NCBI GenBank assembly: GCA_937931165.1
Contig: CALHCI010000113.1
Location: 1 to 35,341, forward strand
Direction: 5' to 3'
DNA from: an uncultured Granulosicoccaceae bacterium
GTDB taxonomy: Bacteria; Pseudomonadota; Gammaproteobacteria; Granulosicoccales; Granulosicoccaceae
DNA length: 35,341 nt
Below the pieces are notes generated by a model. It was not told the origin of the DNA. It worked only from the letters and a program-made list of their open reading frames with translations, and did no database searches. Shown piece by piece: positions 1 through 8,292 of the stretch; the stretch's first letter is position 1; each line of letters opens with the position of its first letter. The position numbers and the translations under genes are program-made.

Positions 1-2060
1 TCACCGTAACCTTGCTTCCATGCCGATTGCAATGCCAATGCCCATGGATGATTGAGCTTGCCACCCCAGTGCGTATGTATCACGAGCTGTTGCTGATTGT
101 CCGGACCGCGATAACCACCGGGGCCGGATGCTATTAACTCAACTAAAATATGGTGGCGGTGAGGCAGTGCTGATCGGCTGGCTTCTCGTTGTCTGTGCAG
201 GTATTCAATGAGCTTGTCTGCTGACAGTGCGTCGAATGATAAATCCTGTTGCAGATAGTGTTTGAGTTTGTCAGTTTCGTTTGTATCAAAGTGGCTTTCG
301 GCGCGCTGTAAGAACTCACCAATACGCGTCGCATAGTGGGCGCTGCGGTTGTAGCGTTCAGAGCGCCAGAAAGGCGGTGCCAAACCCTCTTTGGCCGTGG
401 TGACAAACACATCGTTGTGAGTGATCTGTTTAACCTGCCAGTTTTGCGTACCCAGTGAAAATACGTCGCCGGTTTTGGCTTCCCAGACAAACTCTTCATC
501 GAGCTCTCCAATCTTCGCACCGGAGTCAGCGTGTCGAATCTGGTAGTAGCCACGGTCCGGGATGCTGCCGCCGGAGTTATATAGCGCAAACAATGCGCTT
601 TTAGTGGCGTCAACGGTGCCTTCAATGCGGTTGTACACAATGCGTGCTTTCAGTTCACGAATGCGTACACCGGCATACCTGCCAGCTAATAAGTCGAGTA
701 CAAGATCAAAGTGTTCTCTTGATAAGCTGTGATACGGCGCAGCTCTTGTTAAAACTGAAAACAGATCATCTGCGTGCCAGGTTTCATTAGCGCACATCGA
801 TACAATAATCTGTGAAAGAATATCCAGTGCACCTGTCATCGGTTGCAGTGGTTCCAGATCACGCGCAACCGTTGCAGCCGACAGTGCGGCTGCTTCTACA
901 AAGTCTGCAGAATGGATCGGGTACAGCAAGCCTCGACTCGTTTCACCAACACCATGACCTGCGCGTCCGATGCGTTGCAGTGTTGCAGCAATGCCCGGTG
1001 GTGATTGCATGAGCACTACCTGATCGAGGCTGCCGATATCAATACCCATTTCCAGTGAACTGGTAGCGACTATTGCCCGAAGCTCCTGATTTTTTAAGCG
1101 CTTTTCTACCTCGGTGCGTATTTCGCGAGCCAGTGAACCGTGGTGTGCATAGGCCAGCAAGGCTGGAGATTTCTCGTTAATTTTAAGCGTGATCTTTTCA
1201 GCCATTGCGCGACTGTTGGTAAAGAACAGTGTGCTGCGATTTTCCAGCGCCAGATCACGAAAAGTATCTGCCAGTGGGTCCCAGACCGGCGTGCCGTTCT
1301 CTGCGGCGTGCTTTACCTCTTCGGTATAGCGAATCTGCAGTGAGATTTTTTTCTCGGTGGGCGGGTTAACAATAGAGACGGGGCGCTGCACTCCGCTTTC
1401 ATCATAACCACCGACATAGCGTGCTACCGCATCGAGCGGATTTACGGTTGCGGACAAGGCAATACGCTGCAGCTGACCGGTGTTTTCAAGCAGTCTTTCT
1501 GCACAGGCCATCAGAGACACCCCTCTGCGGTTGTCGACCATAGAGTGCACCTCATCAATGATCAGCGTTTCCACCGTGCTCAGCGACTGCCGGCCGCGAG
1601 TGGTGGTCAGCAGCAGCGAGAAACTCTCCGGGGTTGTGATCAGTATGTCGGGTGGTTTGCGCAACATACGCTGCCGGTCACTTTGACTGGTGTCGCCCGA
1701 GCGCGTCTGAACTCGCACCGTTGGAAAATCACCGGTACTTTGCAACGCCTTTAACGGGCTGAGCAGGTTGCGCTGGATGTCGTTGTTAAGTGCTTTAAGC
1801 GGCGAAATATAAATAACCCGGGTAGCACCGGGTTGCCAGTGCCCGCTGGCAAAACAATTTAGAGACCACAGGAACGCCGTCAGCGTTTTACCGCTGCCGG
1901 TGGGGGCGGTAATCAACGCGTGTTCGCCACTGGCAATGACCGGCCAGGCCGCGTGCTGAACTGCCGTGGGTGTGGCGAAATTACTCGCGAACCAGTCGCG
2001 AATAGTCGGGTGGAAGGCGTTTCCCGGATCGCCCGGCTGGTTGATGGTGCTGGATGACAT
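1..2060 (-). CDS. lhr: Lhr-family DEAD/DEAH-box helicase (partial, C-terminus outside window)
   Basis: A superfamily 2 ATP-dependent helicase, probably for DNA repair or RNA/DNA remodelling in the cytoplasm. The frame is open from the ATG at 2058-2060 to the window edge, about 686 codons. Visible motifs are Walker A APTGSGKT (residues 52-59), Walker B DEVH (169-172) and SAT motif III (203-205). The later part carries GTQNWQV and GGKLNHPWALAL, which resemble the region after the helicase core in Lhr proteins. Family members usually reach about 1,400-1,500 residues, so roughly half is present. It diverges from the dioxygenase gene across a 75-bp gap. I sampled the frame at the start, middle and window edge and found no stop. 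The family call is strong; the symbol is by similarity only. Confidence 0.9.
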   Translation of the reverse strand, partial: MSSSTINQPGDPGNAFHPTIRDWFASNFATPTAVQHAAWPVIASGEHALITAPTGSGKTLTAFLWSLNCFASGHWQPGATRVIYISPLKALNNDIQRNLLSPLKALQSTGDFPTVRVQTRSGDTSQSDRQRMLRKPPDILITTPESFSLLLTTTRGRQSLSTVETLIIDEVHSMVDNRRGVSLMACAERLLENTGQLQRIALSATVNPLDAVARYVGGYDESGVQRPVSIVNPPTEKKISLQIRYTEEVKHAAENGTPVWDPLADTFRDLALENRSTLFFTNSRAMAEKITLKINEKSPALLAYAHHGSLAREIRTEVEKRLKNQELRAIVATSSLEMGIDIGSLDQVVLMQSPPGIAATLQRIGRAGHGVGETSRGLLYPIHSADFVEAAALSAATVARDLEPLQPMTGALDILSQIIVSMCANETWHADDLFSVLTRAAPYHSLSREHFDLVLDLLAGRYAGVRIRELKARIVYNRIEGTVDATKSALFALYNSGGSIPDRGYYQIRHADSGAKIGELDEEFVWEAKTGDVFSLGTQNWQVKQITHNDVFVTTAKEGLAPPFWRSERYNRSAHYATRIGEFLQRAESHFDTNETDKLKHYLQQDLSFDALSADKLIEYLHRQREASRSALPHRHHILVELIASGPGGYRGPDNQQQLVIHTHWGGKLNHPWALALQSAWKQGYG

Positions 2061-2135
2061 GACCTATCATAGGATTGCCGATGTCTGCAGACAACCGGCG
2101 GGTTCGCTACGGCTTCCACACAACAGGAAAATCGC

Positions 2136-2996
2136 ATGGCAACGCTTACTCCGCAACAAATTGAATTTTTCAACGAGCATGGTTATCTCGTGGTAGAAAA
2201 TGCCGTAGATGCGGAATCCCTGCAGGCGTTGCGCGATGATTTTAATGGCTGGGTTGAAGAAAGCCGCAACCACCAGGAGGCCTATGGAGAGGCTATAGAC
2301 GGGCGGCCGCGATTTGATGTCGAGTCAGGACACACCGCCGAGGTGCCGGCACTTCGGCGTGTTAATGGACCGGTCGAGGTTTCAGAGGCGTACTATCAGG
2401 CAATGACCGGTAGCCGAATGACGCAAATGGTCGCCGATCTGATTGGCCCCAACATCAAGTTTCATCACAGCAAAATCAACTCAAAACTGCCCGGTGGAAA
2501 AACAGCCGTCAAATGGCACCAGGATTTTCCGTTTACGCCGCACAGCAACGACGATCTGATCACCGCGTTGTTGATGGTTGATGAAGTGACTGATGAAAAC
2601 GGTCCGCTTGAAGTGCTGCCCGGCTCGCACACCGGCGATATTCACAGTCTCTGGCACGATGGGAAATTCACCGGTGCAGTAGATGAAGGCGTTGCTGGCG
2701 ACTGTCAGAAAAATGCGGTCAAGTGCAAAGGTCCGGCGGGTTCTGTGTGTCTGATGCACACGCGTCTTTTACATGGCTCGGCACCCAACTTGTCAAACGC
2801 ACCGCGAACCTTGTTTATTGCAGTTTACTCTGCCGAAGATGCGGTGCCTTATTCACCGAATCCAATGCCCAACAAGTTTGAAGGAATGGTAGTTAAGGGT
2901 GAAGCGACAGGTCAGGTACGTTCGATAGATTACCAGCTTGAGCTACCGCAAATACCAAAAGGCGCTTCGTTTTTTGTACAGCAGGAAGCAGGTTAG
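2136..2996 (+). CDS. Phytanoyl-CoA dioxygenase (PhyH) family oxygenase
   Basis: A 286-residue Fe(II)/2-oxoglutarate-dependent oxygenase, cytoplasmic with no signal peptide. The iron-binding facial triad is visible: H128 and D130 in WHQDF and the distal H213 in HGSAPN. R224 fits the 2-oxoglutarate carboxylate contact. The N-terminal FFNEHGYLVV segment is typical of PhyH proteins. The length matches the family (about 260-300). The start is supported by an AGGAAA-type ribosome site upstream. The gene stands alone between the divergent helicase and a convergent exporter, so context does not reveal the substrate. The family covers many hydroxylations and some halogenations, so I call only the family. 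Confidence 0.88.
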   Translation: MATLTPQQIEFFNEHGYLVVENAVDAESLQALRDDFNGWVEESRNHQEAYGEAIDGRPRFDVESGHTAEVPALRRVNGPVEVSEAYYQAMTGSRMTQMVADLIGPNIKFHHSKINSKLPGGKTAVKWHQDFPFTPHSNDDLITALLMVDEVTDENGPLEVLPGSHTGDIHSLWHDGKFTGAVDEGVAGDCQKNAVKCKGPAGSVCLMHTRLLHGSAPNLSNAPRTLFIAVYSAEDAVPYSPNPMPNKFEGMVVKGEATGQVRSIDYQLELPQIPKGASFFVQQEAG

Positions 2997-3032
2997 CAAT
3001 ATTGATCTGATCTGCCCGTCTCAACACGAGGT

Positions 3033-4031
3033 TTAATCAGTCGCACGCGTTTCAGGGTTCGGGGTTTCATCGATACGCTGTTCATCAGTTTCAGAGCTAT
3101 AGGCGGCAGGCCCGGACACAACGCGGAAGTTGCGTGTGCTTAGAATTGGCTTAGTGGAAGAAGTAGTAAGCTCGCGCCAGACGATCATCACACCGGACAA
3201 GATAATCACCAGAGACCCCAGCCATACATTTGTGCCAGGGGATTCGTTAAAGAACAGCGCACCAATAATAACCGCCCACAGCATTTGGCTATATTGGAAC
3301 GGTGCAATGTACTGCGCCGGTGCATTGCGGTAGGCAAAAATTAACATCGCCTGGCCAAGCACTGCAAGTAAACCAATACTGCACATAATTGCCAGAGTCT
3401 GGCCGGACATAGGCTGGTAAACCCACACCATGGCCAGTGCGCAGATGGACAGATTAACCAGTAACGGATAGACAATCAGTGTCAGACTGCTTTCGCCGCT
3501 GCCGATTTTGCGGGTAATAACGGCAGTAGTCGCACTGAAAAACGCTGCAGCCATACCGGCTGCATGGCCGGGTGTCATTGCCTGCGTACCCGGGTTAAGC
3601 ACTATGACCACACCCATAAACCCGATAATAATCGCCATCCAGCGATACCATTTAACGCGCTCCTTAAGCACGGGTATGGCCAGAATGGTAATCAGCAGCG
3701 GAGCTGCAAATATCAGGGCGTAGGCTTGTGCCAACGGCAATGACTTAAACGCATAAAAAGCACAAACCATCGATCCGAATATCGACACACACCGCACAGC
3801 AACCAGCTTTGGCTGGTTTGGACGCAGTAAGATTTGTTCGCGTTGAACAGCAATAAACAGAGTGAAAGGCACAAAGCTGAACAACACCGCAAAAAAGCCT
3901 ATCTGAAATAACGAGTAGGCTTGCAGTGTTTTAATCAATGCATCATGAATCGAAAAGGTAGCGAAACCAGCCAGTGCGATCAGTGTGCAGAAGGTGACAC
4001 TGGTGCTGGCTTTTACAGAAGTCGGGGTCAC
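3033..4031 (-). CDS. EamA/DMT-superfamily membrane exporter
   Basis: A 332-residue inner-membrane protein with about ten hydrophobic segments in two EamA-type halves. The first half is about residues 15-150 (LALAQAYALIFAAPLL, IGFMGVVIVLNPG) and the second about 155-290 (APAQYIAPFQYSQMLWAV, SGVMIVWRE). Drug/metabolite transporters of this type export metabolites or amino acids, but the substrate cannot be read from sequence. The start is GTG with no clear ribosome site. The last 40 residues are a hydrophilic tail beyond the last membrane segment. It is convergent with the dioxygenase gene and lies 106 bp downstream of the SGNH hydrolase gene on the same strand. The two may share transcription, though no functional link is evident. 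Confidence 0.88.
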   Translation of the reverse strand: MTPTSVKASTSVTFCTLIALAGFATFSIHDALIKTLQAYSLFQIGFFAVLFSFVPFTLFIAVQREQILLRPNQPKLVAVRCVSIFGSMVCAFYAFKSLPLAQAYALIFAAPLLITILAIPVLKERVKWYRWMAIIIGFMGVVIVLNPGTQAMTPGHAAGMAAAFFSATTAVITRKIGSGESSLTLIVYPLLVNLSICALAMVWVYQPMSGQTLAIMCSIGLLAVLGQAMLIFAYRNAPAQYIAPFQYSQMLWAVIIGALFFNESPGTNVWLGSLVIILSGVMIVWRELTTSSTKPILSTRNFRVVSGPAAYSSETDEQRIDETPNPETRATD

Positions 4032-4137
4032 GAGTAAGGTATCGGTAGGGGAAGGTGGCTAAGATACTTCCCGTGCATCATAAAAGATGACGCTATGATA
4101 CACGGGGCAGGTAGATCGGATAATTACCGGTGCACTG

Positions 4138-5223
4138 CTACTGACAAAGGCCCGCGCTGTCATACACATCGAAAAATGCATCGGCAATATGAGCTTCCCC
4201 GCTGGCATTGGGGTGTATCTGATCGCTGTTCAGCATGTTATCTGCAAAGCCTGATCTCACATCGACCAGTCGCACCAGCGGCGAGCCAAGCTGTGCCACA
4301 TAGGCTTCTATTCTGGTGCCGAGCTGTTGTACTTTGGTTCTTGCATCATCGCGTAACCACGGAACCAGGTTGGCAACCAATATTTCTACTGCGTTGTTGT
4401 GCTGGTGAATTAGTGAAATAATCTGATCTATCTCTGACAACGTGCTGTCGACGGTATCGGTTTTCATATCGTTGCTGCCAATGTGCAGCAGAACAACGTC
4501 CGGGTTGTACGCTGCCATGCTGTGTGCAATGCCGCGGTTCACACCGGAAGAGGTCGTTTGACCGGTGAGAAAATGATCGGCCTTTTGTCCACTGTAACTT
4601 TCGTGTGGCGCGGTAAACACGTTACTGCCGAAAGTGGTTGTCTGGGAGCCGACAAGTTTGTATTTGCAGCCTGCGTTGTTTAGCAGTTGTACCAGTGGTT
4701 TACGATACGAAGCATTGCCTCTGAATCCGTGTGTAATGGAATCACCAACCGCCATAACGATTCGTTCGGGCGCAACTGGAGCGGGTGTCGGGGTGACTGG
4801 ATTGGGTGTCGGTGTGACTGGAGTCGGGGTGGCTGTAGTCACTCGACAACTACGGTTGTTTTCCCATCCCCAGCCATCGTTGTCAGGATCGCTTTGCGCG
4901 CTGGTGCAGTCAGGTGTTGTGCTGTCCGGTGCCGGGTTATTTGTGGGAATGGTCGGGCTGGTCTGGTCAACGCGACAGCTCTGATTGTTTTCCCATCCCC
5001 AGCCATCACCATCGGGGTCGCTGGCGGCATTGGTGCAGGCAGGCACGGTTGGCGCGGTCGGATTAACATCAATAACAACGCGGCAGCTTGTGTTGTTTTC
5101 CCATCCCCAGCCATCACCGTCGGAATCGCTGGAGGCGCTTGTGCAATCGGGATGGGTTGCACCTGAAGATGGATTAATTGCACAGCAAAAGTACAGTACG
5201 GCGAGGAGTGGTAGGCGTTGCAA
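4138..5223 (-). CDS. Secreted SGNH/GDSL hydrolase with three GWGWEN repeats
   Basis: A probably exported esterase of 361 residues. A short hydrophobic N-terminus is followed by three modules with the pattern C-x(5)-D-x-D-x-D-G-W-G-W-E-N-N-x-S-C-R-V (about residues 26-135). A Thr/Pro linker (TPVTPTPNPVTP) leads to a C-terminal SGNH domain. Its family blocks are visible: GDSITHG with the nucleophile Ser, the GSND block, and DQIHPN with the catalytic Asp/His. The repeats resemble the WGWEN core of CBM10 cellulose-binding modules, while SDxDxDG resembles a calcium loop. The enzyme probably deacylates a polysaccharide or lipid outside the cytoplasm (inference). The only upstream start in frame is TTG at 5221-5223, with AGGA about nine bases ahead. 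It diverges from the benzoate cluster. Confidence 0.87.
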   Translation of the reverse strand: MQRLPLLAVLYFCCAINPSSGATHPDCTSASSDSDGDGWGWENNTSCRVVIDVNPTAPTVPACTNAASDPDGDGWGWENNQSCRVDQTSPTIPTNNPAPDSTTPDCTSAQSDPDNDGWGWENNRSCRVTTATPTPVTPTPNPVTPTPAPVAPERIVMAVGDSITHGFRGNASYRKPLVQLLNNAGCKYKLVGSQTTTFGSNVFTAPHESYSGQKADHFLTGQTTSSGVNRGIAHSMAAYNPDVVLLHIGSNDMKTDTVDSTLSEIDQIISLIHQHNNAVEILVANLVPWLRDDARTKVQQLGTRIEAYVAQLGSPLVRLVDVRSGFADNMLNSDQIHPNASGEAHIADAFFDVYDSAGLCQ

Positions 5224-5304
5224 GGGTGTATTCCTGATTTCAGTCGGCGCGGAGTGTATAGGTACTGTAGATCACTGACTGTTATAAATTGTCATGCGAA
5301 GCGT

Positions 5305-5333
5305 TTGACTGCCGTTTCTGCACGATTTGTAAT
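5305..5333 (+). promoter_or_regulatory. Candidate sigma70 promoter of the benzoate cluster
   Basis: TTGACT at 5305-5310 and TGTAAT at 5328-5333 are separated by exactly 17 bp, each one base from consensus. The predicted transcript start lies about 64 bp before the ligase ATG. A TGCA tetramer sits inside the spacer (5319-5322), a word associated with BoxR/BzdR operators as I recall it. This is a sequence-only prediction. Confidence 0.5.
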
Positions 5334-5403
5334 TCGTCGACGTCGCGCGGCCAAAGCGGTTATCATTTGCCTGGCGCCCAGTGCGTGTGAGCGAGAGGAT
5401 AAT

Positions 5404-6951
5404 ATGCAAAACAATGCGGCCACCTGGTTTGTTGATCGCCATAGCAATGAAGGGCGTGGAGAGAACATCGCGTTCCGCGAGGCCTTCGGAAACAAACGGT
5501 CAATCACCTATCAGCAGTTGTCTGCACGCTCATCACAGGTAGCCGGTGCGTTTGCACGTGCAGAGATCCATCGCGAAGAGCGTATCGCCTGTCTGCTGCT
5601 CGACCAGATTGAGTACCCGGAGATTTACTGGGGTGGCTTAAAAGGCGGTGTCATACCGGTGGCGATTAATACGCTGCTTTCCACGGAGGTGTACGAAACT
5701 ATTCTGCAAGACAGCAGAGCATGTTGCCTTGTGGTATCGGCAGAGCTTTGGGAAGTAGTCAAACCTGCAGCAGAACGATGTGAACACTTACGTAAAATTA
5801 TTTTCATTGGCGAAAACACTCCGCCTGGCCTTTTAAACTACAACGACTTTATCAATGGTGCAGAGGCAGTTGCGACGGTGGAGGTGAGTAGTGATGAGTG
5901 CGCGTTCTGGTTGTATTCGTCGGGGTCAACCGGTCAGCCCAAAGGCGTACGTCATGTGCACGGCGCGCTAAAGGCAACCGCTGATACTTACGGTGCCCGT
6001 GTGCTTGGCATTCGCGAAGACGACGTGGTTTTTTCGGTGGCCAAAATATTCTTTGCGTATGGCCTCGGTAACGCGATGACATTCCCGATGTCGGTTGGCG
6101 CTACCACGGTACTGTTTAATGGCCGCCCGACGCCGGATGTGGTTGTCGATATTGTTACGGCAGAACAACCAACAATATTCTGTGGCGTTCCTACGTTGTA
6201 TGCGGCAACTCTGGCACACCTTGAACAACACGGTGTGCCCGACCACCGTTTGCGGCTATGCATTTCAGCCGGTGAAGCGTTGCCGGAAAACATCGGCACG
6301 CGCTGGCACAGCCTGATTGGTGTAGACATTCTCGATGGTGTGGGTTCTACCGAAATGCTACATATCTTTTTATCGAACAGTCCCGGTGATGTTCAGTACG
6401 GTACCTCCGGGGTGGCGGTGCCGGGCTATGAAGTCAAATGTGTCAATGAAAACGGCACACAAATCAAACCCGGTGAAGTCGGTGAGTTATTGGTAAAGGG
6501 AGATTCCTCTGCCGAAGGCTATTGGAATCAGCGTGCAAAAACCCGCCAGACTTTCGAGGGTGAGTGGACTCGAACCGGTGATAAGTACGAGATAAACGAC
6601 CAGGGGCGCTACCTGTACTGCGGTCGAACCGACGATATGTTTAAAGTGTCGGGTATCTGGGTCAGTCCGTTTGAAGTAGAGCAGGCACTGGTGTCCCATA
6701 GTGCTGTGCTTGAAGCGGCAGTAGTGTCTATGAAAGACAACGATGGCCTTGAAAAACCAAAGGCGTTTATTGTGCTGCAGCAAGATACAGATGCCACCGG
6801 TCTCGAGACTGCGTTAAAAGACACCGTAAAAGACAAAATCGGTAAATGGAAATACCCGCGCTGGATTGAGTTTGTTACTGAATTACCTAAAACGGCAACC
6901 GGTAAAATACAGCGTTTCAAACTTCGCCAATCAGACAGCGATTCTGCCTGA
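5404..6951 (+). CDS. bclA: Benzoate-CoA ligase
   Basis: Activates benzoate to benzoyl-CoA with ATP and CoA, the entry step of the aerobic box pathway. The protein has 515 residues and belongs to the acyl-adenylate-forming enzymes of the benzoate-CoA ligase subgroup. Visible motifs are the P-loop YSSGSTGQPKGVRH, the A5 segment GVGSTEMLH, the hinge YCGRTDDMFKVSGIWVSP and the A10 lysine in KTATGKIQRF. The length fits characterised ligases (about 520). The ATG at 5404 has GAGAGGA just upstream; a longer reading from 5218 would add 62 residues unlike the family. It is first in the cluster, and the hydrolase gene follows after 13 bp. A related aryl-CoA ligase with a shifted substrate preference is possible, but the boxABC neighbours favour benzoate. 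Confidence 0.92.
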   Translation: MQNNAATWFVDRHSNEGRGENIAFREAFGNKRSITYQQLSARSSQVAGAFARAEIHREERIACLLLDQIEYPEIYWGGLKGGVIPVAINTLLSTEVYETILQDSRACCLVVSAELWEVVKPAAERCEHLRKIIFIGENTPPGLLNYNDFINGAEAVATVEVSSDECAFWLYSSGSTGQPKGVRHVHGALKATADTYGARVLGIREDDVVFSVAKIFFAYGLGNAMTFPMSVGATTVLFNGRPTPDVVVDIVTAEQPTIFCGVPTLYAATLAHLEQHGVPDHRLRLCISAGEALPENIGTRWHSLIGVDILDGVGSTEMLHIFLSNSPGDVQYGTSGVAVPGYEVKCVNENGTQIKPGEVGELLVKGDSSAEGYWNQRAKTRQTFEGEWTRTGDKYEINDQGRYLYCGRTDDMFKVSGIWVSPFEVEQALVSHSAVLEAAVVSMKDNDGLEKPKAFIVLQQDTDATGLETALKDTVKDKIGKWKYPRWIEFVTELPKTATGKIQRFKLRQSDSDSA

Positions 6952-6964
6952 GGAAATTCAGAAG

Positions 6965-7765
6965 TTGCACCATACCAAAACTCAGGGTCACTTTAATGTT
7001 GCTGGTACAGCGTTAGAGTGGCAGTGCTGTGGTGATCCTTCACAGCAAAACACATTGGTGTTGTTGCACGAGGGGCTGGGTTGTGTGGCTTTATGGCGGA
7101 GCTTTCCACAGCAACTTGCTGAGCGTACCGGTTTTGCTGTGCTGGCTTATTCGCGTGCGGGTTACGGCCTGTCAGATGCCGTGTCGTTGCCAAGGCCTGT
7201 AGATTACATGACCATTGAGGCGCAGCAGATACTTCCGCAGGTGTTAAAAGCTGCCGGAGTAAAGCGTTGTGTATTGGTGGGGCACTCAGATGGAGCAACC
7301 ATTGCGGCGATCTATGCCGGTACGGTGCAGGATTTTACCGTGCGTGGTGTCGTTCTGATGGCACCGCACTTTTTTGCAGAACCGATTTCTATTGACGCAA
7401 TAGCGCATGCCGGGCACGAATACCGGCATGGTGAACTCAAACAAAAGTTGTCTCGATATCACAAACATGTTGATTGTGCCTTTTACGGATGGCACGACGC
7501 CTGGTTGTCAGAAGCATTTACCGACTGGAATGTCAGTGAGGTGATTGACTACCTCAGGGTACCCATACTGGGGATGCAGGGTGTGAATGACCAGTACGGA
7601 TCGCAGGCACAACTTGCCGAAATACAGTCGCGTTGTTATGCCCCGTATGAGCAGGTCTTGCTCGAAAACTGCGGTCACTCACCGCACAGTGAACAACCCG
7701 GGTTGTCACTGGATTCGATAGATGAATTCTGTCAGCGGCTCAACACGATTGGAGCCTTTGATTGA
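6965..7765 (+). CDS. Alpha/beta hydrolase of the benzoate cluster
   Basis: A 266-residue alpha/beta-hydrolase fold enzyme. The nucleophile elbow is GHSDG (S108). The acid residue is probably D209 (GVNDQYG) and the base H238 (CGHSPH). The HEGLG segment near residue 35 would form the oxyanion hole. The best start is TTG at 6965, nine bases after GAGGAA that overlaps the ligase stop; upstream frame sequence lies inside the ligase gene. It sits in the same transcription unit as the ligase and is followed by the next ATG without a gap. A plausible role is hydrolysing a CoA thioester or ester to protect the CoA pool or clear a dead-end product (inference). The substrate is unknown. Confidence 0.83.
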   Translation: MHHTKTQGHFNVAGTALEWQCCGDPSQQNTLVLLHEGLGCVALWRSFPQQLAERTGFAVLAYSRAGYGLSDAVSLPRPVDYMTIEAQQILPQVLKAAGVKRCVLVGHSDGATIAAIYAGTVQDFTVRGVVLMAPHFFAEPISIDAIAHAGHEYRHGELKQKLSRYHKHVDCAFYGWHDAWLSEAFTDWNVSEVIDYLRVPILGMQGVNDQYGSQAQLAEIQSRCYAPYEQVLLENCGHSPHSEQPGLSLDSIDEFCQRLNTIGAFD

Positions 7766-8194
7766 ATGGTCAGGTGTGGCAATCCTGTGGTGAGTAACTC
7801 TGAAAACTGGCGTCCGCCTCACGCCTACGTGCCCGGTGTAACCCCGCGGCACGCGGAGGATTTATTTGATTTCCTGAAAACCGGTGTTGTGTCGTGTGCG
7901 TTGAACAACCTGCCTGAAACGGCAGCGTGGCAACACGGCATGGCTTTTTTACAGGAAGGGTATTTCTGGGAGGCGCATGAACTGTTCGAATCCCTGTGGA
8001 TGGCGTGCCCGCCCAACTCCCCCGAAAAGTTGTATGTTCAGTCTGTTATTCAGCAGGCCAATGCGGCGTTAAAGCGCAAAATGGGACAACACAGCGCCGC
8101 TGAAAAAATAGCCCGACATGCACAAACGCTACATGCGGAGGCGATGCAGCGATCACCTGAAAGGCTGTTTGGGCGATCATTTAATGCATTATAG
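7766..8194 (+). CDS. DUF309-like small protein
   Basis: A 142-residue soluble, mostly helical protein resembling the DUF309 family. The recognisable part is about residues 60-120: FLQEGYFWEAHELFESLW followed by LYVQSVIQQANAALKRKMGQ, with the His/Glu pairs (EAHELFE) typical of that family. The function of DUF309 proteins is not established. The ATG directly follows the hydrolase stop codon (TGA|ATG), which implies translational coupling. Its stop lies inside a TGCA pair proposed below as an operator for boxC. Placement in the benzoate operon suggests an accessory role, but nothing in the sequence names it. Confidence 0.75.
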   Translation: MVRCGNPVVSNSENWRPPHAYVPGVTPRHAEDLFDFLKTGVVSCALNNLPETAAWQHGMAFLQEGYFWEAHELFESLWMACPPNSPEKLYVQSVIQQANAALKRKMGQHSAAEKIARHAQTLHAEAMQRSPERLFGRSFNAL

Positions 8195-8198
8195 TGCA
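8185..8198. promoter_or_regulatory. Candidate BoxR operator, TGCA-N6-TGCA
   Basis: TGCA at 8185-8188 and TGCA at 8195-8198 are spaced by six bases, inside an AT-rich stretch about 95 bp before the boxC start. From memory, operators of the BzdR/BoxR regulators in Azoarcus are built from TGCA repeats. A boxR gene lies at the end of the same cluster. This is a motif match only. Confidence 0.35.
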
Positions 8199-8292
8199 TA
8201 ATTTGTAACATATTACTCGAATATTCTTTACGTGGCAGGAATCGAGCAATATAGTGCCTAAAAGAACATCTACACATACACAAGGGCAGGCC

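Noticed and set aside
143..640. Minus-strand open frame of 165 codons
   Set aside because: It is an alternative frame inside the Lhr helicase gene, whose own frame is open and matches the family.
5218..5403. N-terminal extension of the benzoate-CoA ligase
   Set aside because: The 62 extra residues match no family feature and include the predicted promoter; ATG 5404 has a good ribosome site.
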